Source of the DNA: Flexivirga endophytica
Lineage (GTDB): Bacteria; Actinomycetota; Actinomycetes; Actinomycetales; Dermatophilaceae
NCBI RefSeq assembly: GCF_014640635.1
Contig: NZ_BMHI01000005.1
Location: 186,001 to 250,000, forward strand
Reading direction: 5' to 3'
Length of the DNA stretch: 64,000 bases
The notes below the pieces were generated by a model. The model searched no databases and was not told where the DNA came from. It saw nothing but the letters and a program-made list of their open reading frames with translations. A program made the translations under genes and the position numbers. Position 1 is the first letter of the stretch; each line of letters opens with the position of its first letter. Positions 28,101-36,500 of this stretch are shown here, piece by piece.

Positions 28101-30660
28101 GGCCCGGGCCGAATACCTCTCCGAGACACACGGGCAGACCCGCGTCGTCACGACGGTCGGGGATTTCGACCAGGTCCGCGACGGGTCGCTCTGGGACGCG
28201 GTCGAGGATCAGCTGGCCGCCGACCACGACAACGTGGTCGAGGTCTACCTGCGGTGGGAGGCGCTGCCCGAGCACCCTGACGCGGCACGGGACCAGTTGC
28301 TCGATCTGCTGGCACAGCGATCCTTCACCCGGACCGTGCGTCGGGTGTCGTTCGCGGTGTGCCCGCGCGCCGCATGGGCGGTCGACTACTTCACCTTCCG
28401 GCCCTCCGAGCACGGCTGGGTCGAGGACGATCTGGTCCGCGGCATGCACCCGATGGTCGGGCGCCGCCTCAACCTCTGGCGGTTGCGCGAGTTCGACGTC
28501 ACCCGGCTGGAGGCGCCCGAGGACGTCCTGCTGCTGGACTGCGTCGCGCGCAGCAACCCCGCCGACCGGCGCCTGGTCGCACTCGCCCAGGTGCGCCAGC
28601 TGGCGGTCGTCCGTGACGAGTCGGGTGACGTGGTGGCACTGCCGCACGCTGAGCGCGCGGTCGAGAACTGCCTGGAGGCGATCCGCCGGGTGCGTGCCTC
28701 GCACGGTGGCGGCCGAACCCCGCTGGACGTCAACCACGTCTGGGTCACGGTCTGGCCGCCGGTCGAGGCCGACATCGCGCACCTGGCCGCCCTGCAGGGG
28801 AAGATCACGCCGCTGACCGAGGGCGCCGGCATCGAGGAGGTGCTCGCCCAGGGCCGGGTCGAAGGACCGGACGGCACACTTAACCAGATCGCCATACGTT
28901 TCCACGCGACGCCGGGCGCCGGTGTTGCCGCTGACGTCATCGAGCCGCCGCGGGAACCGCTGGCTCCGTTGGACGACTACGCCGCGAAGGTGCTGCGAGC
29001 ACGCCGTCGTGGGCTGGTCTACCCCTACGAGCTCGAGCCGACGCTCGCCGGCTCCGGGTCGTTCGTCGAATACGACTTCGACGACGGCGGCACGCTGGCG
29101 CCCGTCGACCGGCCGCGCGGCCAGAACACCGCGGGCATCATCGTCGGTGTCGTCAGCACCCCGACCGAGCTCTACCCGGAGGGTGTCACTCGCGTGGTGC
29201 TGGCCGGTGATCCGCTGAAGTCGCTCGGCGCACTGGCCGAGCCGGAGTGCAGCCGCGTCGTGGCCGCCATCGACCTGGCCGAGCGGATGCAGGTGCCGGT
29301 CGAGTGGTTCGCCGTGTCCGCGGGCGCTCGCGTGTCGATGACCAGCGGCAGCGAGAACCTCGACTGGGTGGCGGTCGGGCTCAAGCGGATCGTGGAGTTC
29401 ACCCAGGCCGGTGGCGAGATCAACATCGTCGTCGCGGGCATCAACGTCGGCGGCCAGCCCTACTGGAACGCCGAAGCCACGATGCTGATGCACACCAAAG
29501 GCATCCTGATCATGACGCCGGACAGCGCGATGGTGCTCACCGGCAAGCAGACGCTCGACTTCGCCGGCAGTGTCTCCGCCGAGGACAACTACGGCATCGG
29601 CGGTTACGACCGGGTGATGGGCCCCAACGGCCAGGCCCAGTACTGGGTGCCCGACCTGGCACGTGCGCTGATGGTGCTGATGCAGCACTACGACCACACG
29701 TATGTCGTGCCGGGCGAGCCCGGTCCGCGGCGGGCGCCGTCCACGGACCCGGTCGATCGGGACATCTCCGACAGCCCGCACGACGGCGACTTCGCGTGCG
29801 TCGGCGACATCTTCTCGCGCGAGTTCAACCCGGACCGCAAGCGTGCGTTCGACATCCGCAGCGTGATGCGAGCGGTGACCGACCAGGACCACTACATGCT
29901 GGAGCGCTGGGGAAGTATGGCGGACGCCGAGACCGCCGTCACGGTCGACACCCGCATCGGTGGATTCCCTGTCTCGCTGATCGGTATCGAGTCCAAACCC
30001 GTTGCGCGGCAAGGGTTTCCGCCCACGGATGGTCCGGACACCTACACGGCGGGCACGCTCTTCCCGCGCTCGTCGAAGAAGGTCGCACGGGCGATCAACG
30101 CGGCGTCCGGCAACCGGCCGGTCGTCGTGTTGGCCAACCTGTCCGGCTTCGACGGTTCACCGGAGTCGATGCGTAACCTGCAGCTGGAGTACGGCGCCGA
30201 GATCGGTCGTGCGATCGTCAATTTCGAGGGTCCGATCGTCTTCTGCGTGATCTCCCGCTACCACGGTGGCGCCTTCGTGGTGTTCTCCAAGCGGCTCAAC
30301 CCGCGGATGACGGTGCTGGCGGTCGACGGATCGTTCGCGTCGGTGCTCGGCGGCGCTCCGGCTGCTGCCGTGGTGTTCGCGTCCGAGGTGGCCAAGCGTG
30401 CCGCCGCCGACCCGGCGCTCGCCGAGTTGCAGCAGCGCATCGACAGTGCTGACGTGACCGAACGCGCAGCGCTACGAGTCGAACTCGACGAGTTGCAGGC
30501 CAACCTGCGGGCGGCCAAGATCGCCGAGGTCGCCGCGGAGTTCGACAGCGTCCACGACATACGCCGGGCCGTGGAAGTCGGCTCGGTCGATGAGGTCATC
30601 GCTGCTGGTGAGCTGCGTCCGAAGATCATCGAGTCGCTCCGGCGCGGATTGGCGGGCTGA
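25156..30660 (+). CDS. Single-chain multidomain acyl-CoA carboxylase
   Basis: An 1834-residue biotin-dependent carboxylase with all functions on one chain, making a malonyl-CoA-type product by ATP-dependent carboxylation of an acyl-CoA. Domains in order: biotin carboxylase (about 5-450; ATP-grasp loop KATAGGGGRGIRKV, EVNTRLQVEHPITE), a possible BT-like linker, BCCP with biotinyl Lys635 in VLESMKMETIVPAPF, a helical central region of about 600 residues, then carboxyltransferase halves (TAGIIVGVVSTPTELYP, GIGGYDRVMGPNGQAQYWVP, then SSKKVARAINAASGNRPVVV). This order mirrors eukaryotic ACC rather than bacterial multi-subunit ACC. GTG 25156 has no clear ribosome site. Upstream neighbours are storage-lipid genes. 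Confidence 0.92.
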   Translation: MQSVARNLTRIAIVNRGEAAMRLIHAVRDVNARRALDGAAAPLRTIALHTDVDAAAAFVREADEAHLIGAAADRPYLDLAALEDALTRTHADACWVGWGFVAEDPAFAELCDRLGITFIGPSAEAMRRLGDKIGSKLIAEEVGVPVAPWSRGGVDTLQDALEAADRIGYPLMLKATAGGGGRGIRKVTGAAELEDAYQRTRDEAERAFGSGVVFLEKLVTGARHVEVQVIADGQGTAWAVGVRDCSVQRRNQKIIEESASPLLDEQQTDELKAAAERLALAVDYRGAGTVEFLYHPQDRTFAFLEVNTRLQVEHPITETVTGLDLVALQLQVAAGEPLTGERPLERGHAVEARLNAEDPDRDFAPAPGRISRLELPAGPGIRVDTGVNEGDTIPADFDSMIAKIIAHGSSRGEALARLRRAMEETTVIIEGGVTNKSFVLELLGQPQVTRGEPEWADTGWIDRMRAAGQLADHPHAGVALVAAAIEGYVEQERAEIAGFLDTAYGGRPQLHHDPDGTTELKLRGETFAVAVRRVSPTDYAVSVTGAGITQTVSAALDRLDEVHSRLVVDGESFRVVSASHGPTQLIEINGVTHRVSRDEGGVMRAPAPALVVATPVAVGDEVAAGEPVLVLESMKMETIVPAPFSGRVKELLVRSGTQVETGAPLVRLEPTGDEAEVEEQVSGTDLGLPTDERVRSREQRDAAAMSTLRSALMGYDVSSHDRLETLHAYLDERGTNAAPSADELALLEMFADFAELSRNRPAREEAHSELRVHSSREHFQTYLRSLDLERGDLPQSFRDKLLRVLRHYGITELDRTPELEEALFRIFLAQQEVGDVDIAVQLLRSWLSVPAPSDAPGARALLEGVVRATQRRFSVVGDLARSVRFRWFDQPIVDDERSSVLGGVADEVAALTDPDAADRDARIAALTAIPEQLVGFLRDRLYAEPSTIVSDYEPLLEVLIRRHYLEYALHDLQAAQVHGRPTARAEYLSETHGQTRVVTTVGDFDQVRDGSLWDAVEDQLAADHDNVVEVYLRWEALPEHPDAARDQLLDLLAQRSFTRTVRRVSFAVCPRAAWAVDYFTFRPSEHGWVEDDLVRGMHPMVGRRLNLWRLREFDVTRLEAPEDVLLLDCVARSNPADRRLVALAQVRQLAVVRDESGDVVALPHAERAVENCLEAIRRVRASHGGGRTPLDVNHVWVTVWPPVEADIAHLAALQGKITPLTEGAGIEEVLAQGRVEGPDGTLNQIAIRFHATPGAGVAADVIEPPREPLAPLDDYAAKVLRARRRGLVYPYELEPTLAGSGSFVEYDFDDGGTLAPVDRPRGQNTAGIIVGVVSTPTELYPEGVTRVVLAGDPLKSLGALAEPECSRVVAAIDLAERMQVPVEWFAVSAGARVSMTSGSENLDWVAVGLKRIVEFTQAGGEINIVVAGINVGGQPYWNAEATMLMHTKGILIMTPDSAMVLTGKQTLDFAGSVSAEDNYGIGGYDRVMGPNGQAQYWVPDLARALMVLMQHYDHTYVVPGEPGPRRAPSTDPVDRDISDSPHDGDFACVGDIFSREFNPDRKRAFDIRSVMRAVTDQDHYMLERWGSMADAETAVTVDTRIGGFPVSLIGIESKPVARQGFPPTDGPDTYTAGTLFPRSSKKVARAINAASGNRPVVVLANLSGFDGSPESMRNLQLEYGAEIGRAIVNFEGPIVFCVISRYHGGAFVVFSKRLNPRMTVLAVDGSFASVLGGAPAAAVVFASEVAKRAAADPALAELQQRIDSADVTERAALRVELDELQANLRAAKIAEVAAEFDSVHDIRRAVEVGSVDEVIAAGELRPKIIESLRRGLAG

Positions 30661-30963
30661 CCTCGGCGCTGTTCCCGCTTCAGCGTGGAACGACACCGAT
30701 GCCGCCGAACGCATTGTTCGAGAGAGCTTTTCGACGGTTACCGGCTTCCAGGACTCGCGTGAGTGCGCCGAGGAGATCGCGACCGTCGCCGTTTGTTCGT
30801 CATACCGACCTAGGTCCGGTGAGGAGATCGCTACTGTCGTCACCTTGTCGCCCCACCTCCGCATGAGGGCGACGGATCCACAACTGTCGTCAGTTCCTCG
30901 CGGTATCCACAGGCGATCGCATGACCGGTGCGGCGGCGGGTCGTCCGCACCGACGCTTCGGGT
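30661..30963. other. 303-base gap with short interspersed repeats
   Basis: No gene seen. It holds three copies of a short repeat related to GCGAGGAAGTGACGACAGT: degenerate direct copies at about 30770-30790 and 30821-30843, and a well-conserved inverted copy at 30883-30901. Read on the minus strand these encode recurring TVAISS-type peptides, but no convincing gene. Lower GC than the flanks. Confidence 0.6.
30883..30901. repeat. 19-bp inverted repeat, left end of DUF559 cassette
   Basis: ACTGTCGTCAGTTCCTCGC here is the reverse complement, with one mismatch in 19, of GCGAGGAAGTGACGACAGT at 31890-31908. The pair encloses the frameshifted DUF559 gene (1026 bases end to end). Confidence 0.75.
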
Positions 30964-31867
30964 ATGACGAATTTGGGCCACACCTTCACCGCCGCCGAGG
31001 CGAGAGCCGCCGGGATTCAGCCGTATGAGCTCAGCGGACCGAGGTTCCAGCGATTGTTCCGCGGCGGGTATGCGCGCGCAGATGCAGTGGTCACCGAACG
31101 CGATCGGCTCGCTCTGGCGCTACGGGTAGTCCCGGCCTCCCGATTCGGCTCTCACCAGTCAGCGGCGAAGGTGCTGGGTGTGACGGTGCCAGAGAGTTCG
31201 GACGTGCACCTCGGCACGCACCAGCGGCGGAAGACCAGCGCCCCGGGTCTGCGGCTCCATTTCTTCGCGCAGCGTGTCGAACTTGTCCAGTTCGGCGGTG
31301 TGCCGATGACCAGTGCAGCCCAGACGTTCCTCAATCTCGCGCGACCGCTTGAACTCATCGACCTTCTGGTGTTGGGAGACTCGCTGGTGAACAAGGGACG
31401 TGTCACACCCGGGGCACTGCGTCAGTTCTGCGCCGAGCGATCAGCCGACGGAGTAGGTCGCGCACGTGAGGCCGCGGGGCTTGTCAGGCAAGGAGTCGAG
31501 TCGCCAAACGAGAGTCGACTGAGGCTGCTCCTGGTGTCAGCATCGCTGCCCGAGCCGGTCGTGAACTTCGAGGTCAGCAACGAGCGCGGTTTCGTGGTCC
31601 GTCGGGTGGATCTCGCGTATCCGGATGTCAAGGTGGCGATCGAGTATGACGGGGAGACATCACATCGATCGCGAGGGTCAGTGGCGTGCCGATCTGGTGC
31701 GGCGAGAGGAACTCGAGCGCCAGGGGTGGCACTTCGTTGTCGTCACGGCCGTAGACCTCTTCAGGGATCCGGCGAGGGTCATACACCGCATCGTCATGGC
31801 CTTGCGCGCTGCTGGCTGCCGAGTCCCTGATCCGGATCTTGGTTGGCAACGTCATTTCGCCGCTTGA
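30964..31867 (+). pseudogene. DUF559 (Vsr-like nuclease fold) protein, frameshifted
   Basis: A protein of about 300 residues: an N-terminal winged-helix-like part (TFTAAEARAAGIQPYELSGP, resembling AbiEi-type antitoxin N-termini) and a C-terminal DUF559 domain of the Vsr/restriction-endonuclease fold. The reading frame breaks at the GGGG run 31651-31654. Upstream frame ends VDLAYPDVKVAIEYDG; the +1 frame continues RHHIDREGQWRADLVRRE ... QGWHFVVVTAVDLFRDP, exactly what the family expects (EYDGxxHH...D..R...L...GW). Removing one G restores the gene. Either a pseudogene, a programmed shift or a sequencing error. Bounded by 19-bp inverted repeats. Confidence 0.85.
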
Positions 31868-31889
31868 TGCACATTGCGAGACCGACGTG

Positions 31890-31963
31890 GCGAGGAAGTG
31901 ACGACAGTGGCGAGGTCTTTGTGTGGAGCCGGGCGGAGCGGCGAGGAAGTGACGACAGTAGCG
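31890..31963. repeat. Two direct copies of the GCGAGGAAGTGACGACAGT repeat
   Basis: Copies at 31890-31908 and 31941-31959 are identical over 19 bases and lie just downstream of the DUF559 gene. The first forms an inverted pair with 30883-30901. They fill the 141-base gap before the DUF2505 stop codon. Confidence 0.8.
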
Positions 31964-32008
31964 GTCTTGTCGTGGGACCGCCTCGCCCTCCGAGGGTCGA
32001 CAACTCGG

Positions 32009-32500
32009 TCAGCCGGCGAGGTACTCCTTGCCGGTCTGCGCCTCGATCTGCACGCCGCTCGAAATGGCCGGTGCAGAGGCGCTTTCGACCTTGCCGCCGA
32101 CGAGCGGGATCTTCGCGCGCAGGTCGCCGCTGACACGCATGTCGGTCGAGTCGCCGTCGGAGGTCATCCGGATCGTGCCGACGTAGTTGATCGGCAGGCC
32201 GCCGATCGAGACGTCGATGTCTGCGACGCGGGAGCCGTCCTCGCCCTGCTCCCCCCAGGACTGGACCTCGATGACCTTCAGCGTCTTGCCGACGAGCCGG
32301 GCGACGTTCTCGGGCAGACCCTCCGTGGCCATCTCTCGGTGCGTCTCGATGACCTGCCGCGGCGGCTGCTCCTTGATCGACACCGAGTGGCTCAGTGCGC
32401 CGGTCGCGGCGCACTTGGCTTCCTGGAACGCCGGATCCAGCAGCATCTCGAACACGCGGTCGGCAGGAGCGTCGTAGCTCCAGGTCTCCTCGATTTTCAT
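32009..32500 (-). CDS. DUF2505 (SRPBCC-fold) protein
   Basis: A 163-residue protein of the START/Bet v1-like SRPBCC superfamily, DUF2505 branch common in actinobacteria; binds a hydrophobic ligand in relatives, but the ligand here is unknown. Seen: MKIEETWSYDAPADRVFEML at the start, VIEVQSWGEQGEDGSRVADI in the sheet region, and a C-terminal helix (VESASAPAISSGVQIEAQTG). ATG 32500 has no Shine-Dalgarno-like sequence; TATTAC sits 10 bases upstream, so a near-leaderless transcript is possible. The start codon and upstream 70 bases are the first unit of a 76-bp tandem array. Confidence 0.85.
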   Translation of the reverse strand: MKIEETWSYDAPADRVFEMLLDPAFQEAKCAATGALSHSVSIKEQPPRQVIETHREMATEGLPENVARLVGKTLKVIEVQSWGEQGEDGSRVADIDVSIGGLPINYVGTIRMTSDGDSTDMRVSGDLRAKIPLVGGKVESASAPAISSGVQIEAQTGKEYLAG

Positions 32501-32777
32501 ATCGCGCAGCGTAATAGGACCTGGTCGGTCAGCGGCGCGTCCGTGGGTGTGTGGCGATGTGACGGCCGTACTTCATATCGCGCAGCGTAATAGGACCTGG
32601 TCGGTCAGCGGCGCGTCCGTGGGTGTGTGGTGATGTGACGGCCGTACTTCATATCGCGCAGCGTAATAGGACCTGGTCGGTCAGCGGCGCGTCCGTGGGT
32701 GTGTGGCGATGTGACGGCCGTACTTCATATCGCGCAGCGTAATGGGACCTGGTCGGTCAGCGGCGCGTCCGTGGGTG
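32498..32777. repeat. 76-bp tandem array, about 3.7 copies, with a micro-ORF per unit
   Basis: Units begin at 32498, 32574, 32650 and 32726 (period exactly 76) and are nearly identical (differences such as AATAGG/AATGGG and GGCGAT/GGTGAT). On the minus strand each unit carries the upstream region of the DUF2505 gene, including TATTAC and GCTGCGCGAT-ATG. In three units this ATG opens a 15-codon frame, MKYGRHI(A/T)THPRTRR-stop, at 32529-32576, 32605-32652 and 32681-32728; in the unit next to the gene the ATG is the DUF2505 start itself. Copy number is probably variable. Confidence 0.9.
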
Positions 32778-32783
32778 GAGGAG

Positions 32784-33356
32784 CTACCCGCGCAGCGTCG
32801 TAGCCGCAGCGAGCCGTGCGGCATGTTCGGCGCGGACGACGCGGCCCAGCACCTGATCGGTGCCGCCACCGCTGCCGTCGCCGAGCCGCGCCGCCTCGGT
32901 GCGCAGCGTGTCGGCAAGTTCGCGCAGCGCCTCCGACAGGCCGGTGAGGGCCTGCGCGATCTCGTGACCCTGGGCGGCGGTCGACTCGTAAGTGCAGGAC
33001 CTGGCGACCCGGGTGACGGTGTGCGCGATGACGTGCAACTCGCCCGCGGCATACTCCAGACCCGCAGGATCGGCGGGGATGTTGCCGGCATACACCTGCT
33101 GAGCGAGTCGTGGGCTGGCGTGCGCCGGTCCGTCGGCGGGAGGCTCGACGAGCACCGGGTCGGGCAGCCCCGGGGACGGCGGGCGCTTCTGCTGGATCTC
33201 GGCCAGCTCGTCATGCCAACGCAGCAGTGCCTCGGCGGACCGCTCGATCGCCTCGGCCACCGCGTCGGCGGTCTCGAACTCGGCCGGATCGGTCTGGATG
33301 CTGAGCAGACGGGGCACCAGCAACGCGACTCCTCGGGTCCGGTCGCTGGTCTGCAT
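32784..33356 (-). CDS. Hypothetical helical protein
   Basis: A protein of about 190 residues that I do not recognise. It is mostly alpha-helical by eye: a first helix region DAVAEAIERSAEALLRWHDE, a Pro-rich linker (PPSPGLPDPVLVEPPADGP), then long amphipathic helices (LEYAAGELHVIAHTVTRVAR, ALTGLSEALRELADTLRTEA) ending AARLAAATTLRG. No signal peptide or membrane segment. ATG 33356 is chosen (GAGG directly upstream); the frame is open to 33425. It is divergent from the glutamate dehydrogenase gene. Codon usage is like its neighbours, so it is probably a real gene. Confidence 0.65.
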   Translation of the reverse strand: MQTSDRTRGVALLVPRLLSIQTDPAEFETADAVAEAIERSAEALLRWHDELAEIQQKRPPSPGLPDPVLVEPPADGPAHASPRLAQQVYAGNIPADPAGLEYAAGELHVIAHTVTRVARSCTYESTAAQGHEIAQALTGLSEALRELADTLRTEAARLGDGSGGGTDQVLGRVVRAEHAARLAAATTLRG

Positions 33357-33521
33357 CCTCGGCAGAGTAACGCCGTACGGGCCGATCTGCGAAAGACTGC
33401 CTACAGGTCGGCTCGGGGCCCTCACTCCCGGGTGTGTTCTTCGCCACGTCCGGGTCTACTGTGAGCCGTGGGGCGACAACGACGTCGCTCCGACAGTGAC
33501 GACGAGGGCCGAAGAACATCT

Positions 33522-36500
33522 ATGTCCGTGGACAGTAATTCCCGTTCAGAAATCTTGCGTGAATGCGCTTCGGAGCACAAGGCGGAAACCCCGCCGTGGC
33601 TGCTCGAGCGCTACTACCGCCACGTGGCCGACGAGGACATCGTCGGCTACGGCCCGGACCGGCTGGTCGGGACATTGGAGTCCCACAAGCGGCTCGCCGC
33701 CGACCGCGCCCCGGGCACCACGAAGCTGCGCATCTCCCACCCGACGGTCGAGTCGGACGGATGGTCGTGCCCCTTCGCCATACTGCAGATCGTCACCGAT
33801 GACGTGCCGTTCCTGGTCGACTCGGTGATCGCCGAACTCTCCCGGCACGACCGCAGCGTGCACGCGCTGATCCACCCGCAGCTGTTCGTTCAGCGGGACG
33901 CCGCCGGCCGGTTGCAGAAGGTCCATGACGCCGACACGCTGCCGGAGACGGGCGTCGACGAACTCGCCCCGACCAGCGAGTCGTGGATGCACTTCGAGAT
34001 CGACCTCGGGCTCGACGAGGCCGCCGACCAGGCACTCGTGGCCGACGTCGAGCGCGTGCTCGGCGACGTGCGGGTCGCCGTCGACGACTGGTCCAAGATG
34101 CACAGCGAGTGCGAGAAGGTCATCGCCGACCTCGACGGCCGCCGCCCGGAGCCGGTGCCCGCCAAGGCGGTCGAGCAGGCGCAGGGCTTCCTGCGCTGGC
34201 TGGCCGACAACCACTTCACGTTCCTCGGATATCGCGAATACACCCTCGACACCGTCGACGGCGAGGACGTCCTGCGCACCGAGCCGGGCTCGGGCCTCGG
34301 CATCCTGCGCTACGACAAGCCGTCCTCGCAGTCGTTCGGCCGGCTCAGCCCGCGCGGCCGCGCGATCGCACGCGCACCCCAGCTGCTGACGATCACCAAG
34401 GCCAACTCGCGCGCCACCGTGCACCGGCCCTCGTTCCTGGACTACATCGGCATCCGCACGTTCGACGAGCAGGGCAACGTGGTGGGGGAGAAGCGCTTCC
34501 TCGGCCTGTTCACCTCCAGCGCCTACACCGAGTCGGTGCGCCGCGTCCCCGTCGTCCGCGAGCGCGTCGCGAAAGTCCTTGCGCGCACTGGCTTCTCACC
34601 GGACAGTCACTCCGGCAAGGACCTGTTGGAGGTCCTGGAGACCTACCCGCGCGACGAGCTCTTCCAGACCTCCAGCAAGGATCTCTACGAGATCTCCACG
34701 ACGGTGCTGCGCCTGCAGGAGCGACGCCAGTCGCAGATGTTCCGGCGGGTCGACGAATTCGGCCGGTTCGTGTCCGTGCTGGTCTACCTCCCGCGCGATC
34801 GCTACAACACCGGCGTCCGGCTGCGCATCGAGCGGATCCTGCGTGAGGCGTATGACGCCGAGGCCGTCGACTACACCACGCGCATCGCCGACTCGCCGCT
34901 CGCGCGGATCCACTTCGTCGTGCGCCTGCGCCAGGGGGCAGAGGTCCCCGACGTCGACGAGAACGAGTTGCAGGAGCAGCTGCTGGAGAGCAGCCGGACC
35001 TGGGGCGAGCGCCTCGGCGCGGTCGCCCACCAGGAGGACGGCGAGGATGCCGCCGCCCGCGTGATGAGCCTCTACTCCCGCGCCTTCCCGGAGGCATACA
35101 AGGAGGACTTCACTCCGCGCCAGGGCGTCGCCGACCTGCGCCGCATCGAGGCACTGAAGTCCGACGACGACACGCTGCTGACGCTCTACCGCGACCCCAA
35201 CGCGGACGCGCGAGACCGTCGGTTCAAGCTCTTCCGTCGTGACCCGGTGGTGCTGACCGATGTGCTGCCGGTCTTCACCAACCTCGGGGTGAAGGTCACC
35301 GACGAGCGTCCCTACTCGATGAAGCGCGCCGACGGCGTCGTCGTACACGTCTACGACTTCGGCCTGCGCGCGGAAGGCGCGTCCGACTGGGGCACCGACG
35401 ACGCGTCGACCGCCGAGGTCCGCGACCGGTTCCAGACGGCGTTCAGCGATGCGTGGGAGGGCGACGCCGAGAGCGACGGGCTGGGCGCACTGGTGCTGCA
35501 TGCCGGGCTCACCTCGCGCCAGGTCACGGTGCTGCGCGCGATCAGCAAGTACCTCCGCCAGATCGGCTTCACCTTCAGCCAGGCCTACATCGAGCAGGCG
35601 TTGCGGGCCAACGCCGACCTCGCCCGTGACCTCATCCAGCTCTTCGAGGCGCGGTTCGACCCGGCGCAGCCGGCCGAGGGGCGCGATGCCGCCGAGGAGA
35701 AGGTCGTGCAGCGCATCGAGGCCGCGCTCGAGGAGGTCAGCAGCCTCGACCACGACCGCATCGTGCGCACCATGATGGGCGTCATCCGCGCAACGCTGCG
35801 CACCAACGCCTATCAGCGGGACGAGCACGGCGCTCCGAGCCCGGTGCTGAGCTTCAAGATCGACTGTGCGTCGGTGCCCGGACTGCCCAGCCCGAAGCCG
35901 AAGTTCGAGATCTGGGTCTACGGCGCACGGGTCGAGGGTGTGCACCTGCGGTTCGGCATGGTGGCTCGCGGCGGCTTGCGCTGGAGCGACCGTCCGGAGG
36001 ACTTCCGGACCGAGATCCTGGGTCTGGTCAAGGCGCAGATGGTCAAGAACGCCGTCATCGTGCCCACCGGGTCCAAGGGCGGCTTCGTCGCCAAGCGGCT
36101 GCCGGACCCCAGCGATCGAGAGGCGTGGCTGGCCGAGGGCATCGCGTCATACAAGTTGTTCATCTCCGGCCTGCTCGACGTGACCGACAACCTCGTCTCC
36201 GGCGATGTCGTCCCGCCGCAGGACGTCGTGCGCCACGACGCGGACGACACCTACCTGGTCGTGGCTGCCGACAAGGGCACAGCGAGCTTCAGCGACATCG
36301 CCAACGGTGTCGCGCAGGACTACGGCTACTGGCTGGACGATGCGTTCGCTTCCGGCGGCTCTGCCGGCTACGACCACAAGGCGATGGGCATCACCGCCCG
36401 CGGCGCGTGGGAGTCGGTCAAGCGACACTTCCGCGAGATGGGCACCGACACCCAGACGCAGGAGTTCACCGTCGTCGGCGTCGGCGACATGAGCGGGGAC

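Noticed and set aside
26890-30012. A 1040-codon open frame antisense to the carboxylase
   Set aside because: Composition typical of the complement of GC-rich codons (His/Gln/Val/Arg-rich) and no domain; the sense strand is an unambiguous carboxylase.
32498-32777. CRISPR array
   Set aside because: The whole 76-base unit repeats without unique spacers, and no cas gene is nearby.
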